Assembly: GCA_947374485.1 (NCBI GenBank) | Contig: CANCCF010000098.1 | Coordinates: forward strand, 1-13,641 | From: Comamonadaceae bacterium | GTDB taxonomy: Bacteria > Pseudomonadota > Gammaproteobacteria > Burkholderiales > Burkholderiaceae_C | Length of the DNA stretch: 13,641 bases | Direction of reading: 5' to 3' | In this document: piece by piece, positions 8,194-13,641 of the stretch | Layout of the letters: every line of letters starts with the position of its first letter | Numbering within the stretch: position 1 is the stretch's first letter | Translations under genes and position numbers: made by a program | Notes under the pieces: model-generated | Seen by the model: only the letters and a program-made list of their open reading frames with translations | What the model was told of the DNA's origin: nothing | Databases searched by the model: none

Positions 8194-8202
8194 AACCGTT
8201 TC

Positions 8203-11103
8203 ATGCCGCGCCACGAGCCACCTGTCACACCCTGGAACCTGTTTCAGACCGAATCCGAGGATGAAAATCCCTGGAAGCTGGCGCTGGAGGGGTCGGGTCT
8301 GGGTGTGTGGGACTGGAACCTGGCAACCGGCGCCCAGACGCACTCCGCACGCTGGGAAGAAATACTGGGCTACGCACCGGGTGAAGTGCCGCCGGGCTAT
8401 GCCGAGTTTTGCAGCCGCGTACACCCCGATGACCTGCCCCTGCAACAGCAGGCTGTGCGCGATTACATCGATGGAAAAACGCCCGACTACTCGGCCGATT
8501 TCCGCATGCGCCACAAGAATGGCAGCTGGAGCTGGATCATTTCGCGCGGCATGGCGGTCAGGCGCGATGAACAAGGCCGGGTGCAGCGCATCATCGGCAC
8601 CCACACCGACCTGAACCAGCGCAAGTCCGTGGAGTCGGCTCTGCAGGAGCGCTCACGCCTGCTGCGCGACACCCTGGGCAGCATCAGCCAGGGCCTGTTT
8701 GTGCTGGATGCCAACCGGCGCGTCACCACCTTCAACGACCGGGCCTGCGAGTTGCTGAACCTGGATGCAGACTTTTTGCGCGGGCAGCCCACGCTTGCCG
8801 AGGTCAACCAGTTGCAATTCAAACGCGGCGATTTCGGTACCAATGGCGAACTGGTGGACGCCCACGCACGCGAATACGTGTTCAGCAACGGTGAGGCACC
8901 GGCGCCGCCACGCTATCTGCGCGTCACGCCCGCAGGCCGCACGCTGGAAATCACCTCGCAGCAGCTGCCCGAAGGCGGCATGGTGCGCACTTTTTCGGAT
9001 GTCTCCGACTACGTGCAGGTGCAACAGGACCGCGAACGCCTGGACAAGTTGCTCACGGCCACCCAGTCGCTGGCGCAGGTGGGCGGCTGGGAGGTGGACA
9101 TGCTGGCCGACCGGGTGTATTGGACCGAGGGCGTGTACCGCATCTTCGAGACCTCACCCGAGGAATACACGCCGGGCACGGCGGTGGCCACCGCCGAGCG
9201 CTTTCTGACACCCGCTTCCCTGGCGCTGATTCTGCAAGCCAACCTGAACGCGCCGGGCCAGCCCACCACCCACGATTTTGAGCTGGCGGCCATTACCGCG
9301 CGCGGCCAGCGCATCTGGCTGCATGCGGTGGGCTCCTCGGTCTGGCGCAACGGGCAGCTGCTGTCGCGCACCTGGGTCGTACAAAACATCACCGAGAGCA
9401 AGAACGCCCAGGCCGCCCTGCTGGATTCGGAAAACCGCTGGAAGCTGGCCCTGGAGAGCTCGGGTGATGGCGTCTGGGACTGGCACATTGACACCGGTGT
9501 GGAATTTTTCTCCAAGCGCCTGACCGAGATGTACGGCTTTGAGGAGGGTGAGATCGCCAGCAAGGCGGTGGAGCTCGATTCGCGCACCCACCCGGATGAC
9601 CGCGCGCAGATGGACCTGGACCGCGACTGGCACTTCCAGGGCCTCACCCCCACCTACCACAACGAGCACCGCGTGCGCTGCAAGGACGGCAGCTGGAAGT
9701 GGGTGCTGAGCCGCGGCATGGTCATCAGCCGCGACGCCAATGGCAAACCGCTGCGCATGATTGGCACGCACACCGACATCACCGAGCGCAAGGACGCCGA
9801 GGCGCTGATCCGCCAGCAGGCCTTTTTTGATGCGCTGACCGGCCTGCCCAACCGGCGCATGCTGCGCGACCGGCTGGAGCAGGAAATCCGGCGCTGCAAG
9901 CGCGACAACCAGCAGCTCGCCATTCTGTTCATTGACCTGGACCATTTCAAGGAAGTCAACGACACCCTGGGGCACGACAGCGGCGACCAGCTGCTGGTGG
10001 AGGCGGCCCGGCGCATCAAGGCCTGCGTGCGCGATGCCGACACCGTGGCGCGCATGGGCGGTGACGAGTTCACGGTGATCCTCACCGACATCGCCAACAC
10101 CGACCAGCTGCAGCCGCTCTTGGACAAGATCTTGCGCAGCATGGACGCGTTGTTCCAGATCGGCGACGAGCAGGTGTTTGTGTCGGCCAGCATGGGCATC
10201 ACCCTGTACCCGCTGGACAGCACCGAGATCGAAGACCTGTACAAAAATGCCGACCAGGCGCTCTACGTGGCCAAGGGCGAGGGCCGCAACCGCTTCAGCT
10301 TTTTCACCCCGGCGCTGCAGGAGGCGGCACTCACCCGGGTGCGCCTGGCCAATGACCTGCGCACCGCCCTGGTGGACAACCAGTTCCGGGTGCTCTACCA
10401 GCCCATCATCGAACTGGCCACCGGCTCCATCCACAAGGCCGAAGCGCTGATCCGCTGGCAACACCCCAAACGCGGCCTCGTGAGCCCGGCCGCCTTCATC
10501 CCGATTGCGGAGTCCAGCGGCATGATTGTGGACATTGGCGAGTGGGTCTTCCAGCAGGCCGCGTCCCAGGTCAAGGCCTGGCGCCAGAGCCTGCACCCTG
10601 CATTCCAGATCAGCGTCAATCGCTCGCCCGTGCAGTTCCGCCATGTCGACAGTGGCCAGGCCTCCTGGGGCATGCAGATGCATGCGCTGGGCCTGCCCGG
10701 CGAGGCCCTGGTGGTGGAAATTACCGAGGGCCTGCTGCTCGACACCAACACGGTGGTGGGCGAGCAGCTGCTGGCGCTGGGCGATGCGGGCATCAAGGTC
10801 TCGCTGGACGACTTTGGCACCGGCTATTCGTCGCTGGCCTACCTGCAAAAGTTCGACATCGACTACATCAAGATCGACCAGTCCTTTGTGCGCCACCTGA
10901 TCCCCCACTCCACCGACCTGGCGCTGTGCAAAGCCATCATCGTCATGGCCCATGCCCTGGGCATGAAGGTGATTGCCGAGGGGGTGGAGACGGCACAGCA
11001 GCGCGACCTGTTGGCCGAGGCCGGCTGCGATTACGGCCAGGGCTATCTGTTTGCCCGCCCCATCAGCGCGCCCGAGTTTGAAACCCTGGTCAAAATGATG
11101 TGA
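8203..11103 (+). CDS. Multi-PAS GGDEF-EAL c-di-GMP synthase/phosphodiesterase
   Basis: Soluble sensor of 966 residues with no membrane segment. Order: PAS1 with PAC (24-141), PAS2 resembling the PAS_7 type (about 151-270), PAS3 (about 283-400), PAS4 with PAC (413-530), GGDEF (about 540-700), EAL (about 710-966). The cyclase site GGDEF (619-623) is intact, with the inhibitory RxxD site RDAD (610-613) five residues before it. EAL residues are all present: EAL 747-749, N806, E839, D869-D870 in DDFGTG, K890, E926 and Q946. Both synthesis and hydrolysis of c-di-GMP are therefore possible; which dominates cannot be read from sequence. PAS1 and PAS4 align without gaps and look like a duplication. 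ATG 8203 lies 9 bp after the pump stop and lacks a Shine-Dalgarno, which suggests translation coupled to the pump gene. The ligand of the PAS domains is unknown. Confidence 0.95.
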   Translation: MPRHEPPVTPWNLFQTESEDENPWKLALEGSGLGVWDWNLATGAQTHSARWEEILGYAPGEVPPGYAEFCSRVHPDDLPLQQQAVRDYIDGKTPDYSADFRMRHKNGSWSWIISRGMAVRRDEQGRVQRIIGTHTDLNQRKSVESALQERSRLLRDTLGSISQGLFVLDANRRVTTFNDRACELLNLDADFLRGQPTLAEVNQLQFKRGDFGTNGELVDAHAREYVFSNGEAPAPPRYLRVTPAGRTLEITSQQLPEGGMVRTFSDVSDYVQVQQDRERLDKLLTATQSLAQVGGWEVDMLADRVYWTEGVYRIFETSPEEYTPGTAVATAERFLTPASLALILQANLNAPGQPTTHDFELAAITARGQRIWLHAVGSSVWRNGQLLSRTWVVQNITESKNAQAALLDSENRWKLALESSGDGVWDWHIDTGVEFFSKRLTEMYGFEEGEIASKAVELDSRTHPDDRAQMDLDRDWHFQGLTPTYHNEHRVRCKDGSWKWVLSRGMVISRDANGKPLRMIGTHTDITERKDAEALIRQQAFFDALTGLPNRRMLRDRLEQEIRRCKRDNQQLAILFIDLDHFKEVNDTLGHDSGDQLLVEAARRIKACVRDADTVARMGGDEFTVILTDIANTDQLQPLLDKILRSMDALFQIGDEQVFVSASMGITLYPLDSTEIEDLYKNADQALYVAKGEGRNRFSFFTPALQEAALTRVRLANDLRTALVDNQFRVLYQPIIELATGSIHKAEALIRWQHPKRGLVSPAAFIPIAESSGMIVDIGEWVFQQAASQVKAWRQSLHPAFQISVNRSPVQFRHVDSGQASWGMQMHALGLPGEALVVEITEGLLLDTNTVVGEQLLALGDAGIKVSLDDFGTGYSSLAYLQKFDIDYIKIDQSFVRHLIPHSTDLALCKAIIVMAHALGMKVIAEGVETAQQRDLLAEAGCDYGQGYLFARPISAPEFETLVKMM

Positions 11104-11141
11104 GCCGGGCCGCTGGGGTGCGGTCTGTTCCAATGCATGCC

Positions 11142-11363
11142 ATGACCGCACCAAGCCCCATCGAACAGCGCCTCGAAGCGTTGGAAATCAAAGCCAGCTT
11201 CACTGAAGACCTGGTCGACAAACTCGAGCAGATCATCACCCGCCAGCAGGAAACGCTCGACGCCCTGGTGGCCGAGCTGCTGCGCCTGCGTGAGCAAAGC
11301 GCCAGCCAGGCCGAAGGTGGCGGCTTGCGAAATCTGCGCGACGAATTGCCGCCGCATTACTAA
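11142..11363 (+). CDS. slyX: SlyX family protein
   Basis: Small acidic coiled-coil protein of 73 residues, the usual SlyX length. It has the IEQRLEALEIKASF opening (7-20), a continuous heptad helix to about residue 50, and the diagnostic C-terminal PPHY (70-73). The function of SlyX is not established; it was named from its position beside slyD in Escherichia coli. Start chosen at ATG 11142 because homologues begin just before the IEQRLEALE-type helix. Upstream in-frame ATG 11133 and GTG 11100 are possible; the GTG overlaps the stop of the preceding gene, but neither has a convincing ribosome binding site. Located 38 bp after the GGDEF-EAL gene, so probably in the same transcript, with a hairpin-rich repeat after it. 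Confidence 0.9.
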   Translation: MTAPSPIEQRLEALEIKASFTEDLVDKLEQIITRQQETLDALVAELLRLREQSASQAEGGGLRNLRDELPPHY

Positions 11364-11369
11364 TATGCC

Positions 11370-11446
11370 CCCACGCTTGCCACTTCGTGTGCTGCGCTGC
11401 CCCCCGAGGGGGAGCGTTTTGCCTTGGGGCGGCCCGGCGGCAAAAC
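11370..11446. repeat. GC-rich intergenic element with two hairpins
   Basis: Between slyX and the AhpD-like gene. Hairpin 1: ccccc (11400-11404) with ggggg (11408-11412) around a 3-base loop. Hairpin 2: gttttgcc (11416-11423) perfectly complementary to ggcaaaac (11439-11446) around a 15-base GC-rich loop. From memory, similar cacttcgtgt...ccccccgaggggg...cttggggcggcccggcgg strings recur between genes in Comamonadaceae, so I read it as a dispersed repeat. Neither stem is followed by a T tract. The second ends 3 bases before the GGAG of the next gene and could limit access to it, or mark an operon boundary. Confidence 0.65.
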
Positions 11447-11449
11447 AAT

Positions 11450-11453
11450 GGAG
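11450..11453 (+). promoter_or_regulatory. Ribosome binding site deciding the AhpD-like start
   Basis: GGAG lies 6 bases before ATG 11460. It favours that start over in-frame ATG 11448, which overlaps the GGAG itself, and over TTG 11424, which lies in the loop of the upstream hairpin. Confidence 0.75.
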
Positions 11454-11459
11454 ACCACC

Positions 11460-12032
11460 ATGCGCTTCCCCCTGCCCGAACTGAACACCCTGCCCGCCGA
11501 CATCCAGGCCAAAATTCTCGAAGTGCAGGAAAAATCCGGCTTCATTCCCAACGTGTTCCTGGCGCTGGCGCGCAGGCCCGCCGAGTGGCGCGCCTTCTTT
11601 GCTTATCACGACGCGCTGATGCTGCGCGAAGACTCCGGCCTGTCCAAAGGCGACCGGGAAATGATCGTCACCGCCACCAGCGCCCATAACCAGTGCCTGT
11701 ACTGCGTGGTGGCGCACGGCGCGCTCTTGCGCATTTATGAAAAGAAACCGCTGGTGGCCGACCAGGTGGCGGTGAACTACCGCAAGGCCGACATCACGCC
11801 GCGCCAGCGCGCCATGCTGGACTTCGCCATGAAGGTCTGCGAGCACAGCCAGGCCGTCGACGAGGCCGACTTTGCCGCCCTGCAGGCGCACGGCTGCAGT
11901 GACGAAGACATCTGGGACATCACCGCGATTACCGCCTTCTTTGGCCTCTCCAACCGCATGGCCAGTGTCACCGGCATGTGGCCCAACCCCGAGTTTTACC
12001 TGCTGGGCCGCCTGCCCCGTGCCAAACCCTGA
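11460..12032 (+). CDS. AhpD-like peroxidase-related protein (carboxymuconolactone decarboxylase fold)
   Basis: Protein of 190 residues of the peroxidase-related branch of the AhpD/carboxymuconolactone decarboxylase superfamily, all-helical and probably cytoplasmic. It has the redox motif CLYCVVAH with C79, C82 and H86. It also has family-typical stretches: GFIPNVFLALARRP (27-40), SKGDREMIVTATSAHNQC (62-79) and the C-terminal TAITAFFGLSNRMASV (155-170). Members of this type reduce peroxides through the Cys pair; the partner reductant is unknown. Despite the family name it is unlikely to be the true gamma-carboxymuconolactone decarboxylase (PcaC), which lacks this CxxC site and is about 130 residues. 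Start set at ATG 11460 from the GGAG. Same strand as the gamma-glutamyltransferase gene, 34 bp away, so they may be cotranscribed. Confidence 0.88.
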   Translation: MRFPLPELNTLPADIQAKILEVQEKSGFIPNVFLALARRPAEWRAFFAYHDALMLREDSGLSKGDREMIVTATSAHNQCLYCVVAHGALLRIYEKKPLVADQVAVNYRKADITPRQRAMLDFAMKVCEHSQAVDEADFAALQAHGCSDEDIWDITAITAFFGLSNRMASVTGMWPNPEFYLLGRLPRAKP

Positions 12033-12054
12033 ACTGCCGAACTGCCGAACTGCC
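12031..12054. repeat. 8-bp tandem repeat, three perfect copies
   Basis: The unit gaactgcc occurs three times without interruption (12031-12038, 12039-12046, 12047-12054). The first copy overlaps the TGA stop of the AhpD-like gene (12030-12032), and the last is directly followed by the AAGGAG ribosome binding site of the next gene. Copy-number changes by slippage would alter the spacing between the two genes without changing either protein. Confidence 0.95.
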
Positions 12055-12060
12055 AAGGAG
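12055..12060 (+). promoter_or_regulatory. Strong ribosome binding site for the gamma-glutamyltransferase gene
   Basis: AAGGAG with 6 bases to ATG 12067. It is the best Shine-Dalgarno in the window and fixes the start. Confidence 0.9.
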
Positions 12061-12066
12061 CACCCC

Positions 12067-13641
12067 ATGTCCTACCGCCTGCAAAGCCATTTCATCGCCC
12101 GTGCCCTGTTGACGGGCCTGCTGGCGGGCGCCGCGCTGTGCGCCCAGGCGCAGACGGTGGCGCAGCCGGCTCCGCCTGTGCAACCCGAGCTGGCCAGTGG
12201 CCTGAGCGAGAAGCCCGGCTGGACCACCCGCCACTACGCCGTAGCCGCTGCCAACCCGCTGGCCACCGAGGCCGGGCAGCGCATCCTGCAGGCCGGGGGC
12301 AGCGCGGTGGACGCGGCCATCGCCGTGCAAATGGTGCTGGCGCTGGTGGAGCCGCAAAGCAGCGGCATTGGCGGCGGCGCCTTTCTGCTGCACTTTGACG
12401 GCAAAACCACCGAGGCCTTCGACGGGCGCGAAACCGCGCCCGCAGGCGCCACGCCCGCCCTCTTTCTGGACGCTGCGGGCAAGCCCCTGCCCTTTGCGCA
12501 GGCGGTGGTGGGTGGGCGCTCGGTGGGGGTGCCAGGCGTGCTGCGCATGCTGTTTTTGGCGCACCAGGCGCATGGCAAGCTGCCCTGGAAAAGCCTGTTT
12601 GCACCGGCCATTGCACTGGCGCGCGAGGGCTTTGCCATCAGCCCGCGCATGGCCACCCTGCTGGCGGCCGAAGAATCCCTGAAAAACGACCCGGTGGCGC
12701 GCGCCTATTTTTACCAACGGGGTGGCGCGCCTTGGCCTGAGGGCCATGTGCTGCGCAACCCCGAGCTGGCCGCCGTGTTGCAGGCCATTGCCGACACAGG
12801 GCCGGACGCCCTGATGGGCGGCGCCGTGGCCCAGGCCCTGGTGCAGAAGGTGCAAGCCCACGCCAACCCCGGCAGCCTGGCGTTGCCGGACCTGGCTGCC
12901 TACCGCGCCCTGGTGCGCGAGCCGCTGTGCTTTGACTACCAGGCTCCGGCGCTGGCACGCGCGGTGCGCGTCTGCGGCATGCCGCCACCCAGTTCGGGCG
13001 TGCTGGCGATTGGCCAGATCCTGGGCATGCTGGAGCACACGCCAGGTGCCGACCAGCCGCTCGCCAATGGCTTGCCTGCCGCGCAATGGCTGCACCTCTA
13101 CACCGAAGCCTCGCGCCTGGCATTTGCCGACCGCGCCCAGTACCTGGCCGACCCGGCCTTTGTGGCGCCACCGGCAGGCAGCTGGACCAGCCTGCTGGCG
13201 CCCGACTACCTGGCAGGGCGTGCACGCCTGATCCAGCCCGAAGGCCTACGCCTGCCTGCAGTGCAAGCGGGCACGCCCGGCCCTGTACCCGTGGCTTTTT
13301 CACCTATGCCGGCGCAAACCGAGCATGGCACCTCGCACATCTCCATCGTGGATGCGTATGGCAACGCGCTGGCCATGACCACCACCATTGAAGACGCCTG
13401 GGGTTCGCGCCTGATGGTCAACCGGGGCCTGGGGCTTTCGGGCGGCTTCTTGCTCAACAACCAGCTCACCGACTTCAGCTTCGAACCCCGGGGCACGGAT
13501 GGCGCGCCGATTGCCAACCGGGTGGAAGCCGGCAAACGCCCGCGTTCCTCGATGTCACCGGTGTTGGTCTTTGACAAAGCGTCGGGGCAATTGCTGCTGA
13601 GCGCAGGCAGCCCTGGCGGCGCCATGATCATCCACTTCACG
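12067..13641 (+). CDS. ggt: Gamma-glutamyltransferase precursor (3' partial)
   Basis: First 525 codons of a secreted N-terminal nucleophile hydrolase that cleaves or transfers the gamma-glutamyl group of glutathione and related compounds, normally in the periplasm. A signal peptide (hydrophobic about 10-25) ends near CAQAQ. Seen in order: AVDAAIAVQMVLALVEPQSS followed by GIGGG in the large subunit; R121 in DGRETAP (counterpart of E. coli Arg114, which binds the glutamyl carboxylate); the processing site EHGTSHIS with Thr422 as the expected autocleavage nucleophile; then small-subunit motifs GGFLLNNQL, KRPRSSMSP and AGSPGGAMII. The stretch between DFS and KRP is about 4 residues shorter than I recall in E. 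coli, so the lid loop may be a little shorter. The frame is open to the last base and the final part of the small subunit is missing. Strong ribosome binding site at 12055-12060. Confidence 0.95.
   Translation, partial: MSYRLQSHFIARALLTGLLAGAALCAQAQTVAQPAPPVQPELASGLSEKPGWTTRHYAVAAANPLATEAGQRILQAGGSAVDAAIAVQMVLALVEPQSSGIGGGAFLLHFDGKTTEAFDGRETAPAGATPALFLDAAGKPLPFAQAVVGGRSVGVPGVLRMLFLAHQAHGKLPWKSLFAPAIALAREGFAISPRMATLLAAEESLKNDPVARAYFYQRGGAPWPEGHVLRNPELAAVLQAIADTGPDALMGGAVAQALVQKVQAHANPGSLALPDLAAYRALVREPLCFDYQAPALARAVRVCGMPPPSSGVLAIGQILGMLEHTPGADQPLANGLPAAQWLHLYTEASRLAFADRAQYLADPAFVAPPAGSWTSLLAPDYLAGRARLIQPEGLRLPAVQAGTPGPVPVAFSPMPAQTEHGTSHISIVDAYGNALAMTTTIEDAWGSRLMVNRGLGLSGGFLLNNQLTDFSFEPRGTDGAPIANRVEAGKRPRSSMSPVLVFDKASGQLLLSAGSPGGAMIIHFT

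Noticed and set aside
8203..11103. Degenerate, receptor-only GGDEF or EAL domain
   Set aside because: GGDEF, the RxxD site, EAL, N806, E839, D869-D870, K890, E926 and Q946 are all present, so neither domain shows signs of inactivation.
9154..11154. 666-codon minus-strand open frame opposite the GGDEF-EAL gene
   Set aside because: Fully antisense to a protein with complete PAS, GGDEF and EAL motifs; the translation shows no domain.
11424..11459. N-terminal extension of the AhpD-like protein from TTG 11424 or ATG 11448
   Set aside because: The TTG is in a hairpin loop with no binding site, and ATG 11448 overlaps the GGAG that is properly spaced from ATG 11460.
11460..12032. AhpD-like gene as pcaC (gamma-carboxymuconolactone decarboxylase) completing the upstream pca genes
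   Set aside because: Its length and the CxxC...H site fit the peroxidase-related branch, and it lies about 9 kb from pcaB in a different gene group.

Overview
The window is about two-thirds G+C, gene-dense, and every credible gene lies on the plus strand. Protein families, strong GC bias at third codon positions (which creates long antisense shadow frames) and the style of the intergenic palindromes suggest a betaproteobacterium of the Burkholderiales, most likely Comamonadaceae (Acidovorax, Rhodoferax or Hydrogenophaga-like). That placement is inferred from the sequence alone.

Region 1 (1-2103) is the end of an aromatic or quinate/shikimate catabolic cluster. It holds a TIM-barrel enzyme that resembles QuiC-type 3-dehydroshikimate dehydratase (5' end outside the window) and a PcaB-like 3-carboxy-cis,cis-muconate cycloisomerase. 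Together they would make protocatechuate and process its ring-cleavage product. The ring-cleaving dioxygenase is not in view.

Region 2 (2104-2459) is the only long non-coding gap. It holds an 18-bp tandem direct repeat joined to a large perfect inverted repeat (REP/BIME-like), then about 230 bp of leader with weaker dyads and no recognisable gene.

Region 3 (2460-11103) looks like one operon: an outer membrane channel lipoprotein, a periplasmic adaptor and an HAE1-type RND proton-driven pump, which together form a tripartite efflux system. It is followed after only 9 bp by a 966-residue soluble protein with four PAS-like domains, GGDEF and EAL. All diagnostic GGDEF and EAL residues are present, so c-di-GMP turnover may be genetically linked to efflux. 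No transcriptional regulator of the pump is visible.

Region 4 (11104-13641) holds slyX, a short GC-rich repeat with two hairpins, an AhpD-like peroxidase-related protein with a CxxC...H site, and the first 525 codons of a secreted gamma-glutamyltransferase that runs off the window end. Three perfect copies of an 8-bp unit lie directly before the ribosome binding site of that last gene.

I see no RNA gene, CRISPR array, insertion sequence, prophage or defence system. Most of the window is ordinary. The points that deserve a second look are the two intergenic repeats, the pump/c-di-GMP linkage, the short PcaB and the 8-bp repeat array.
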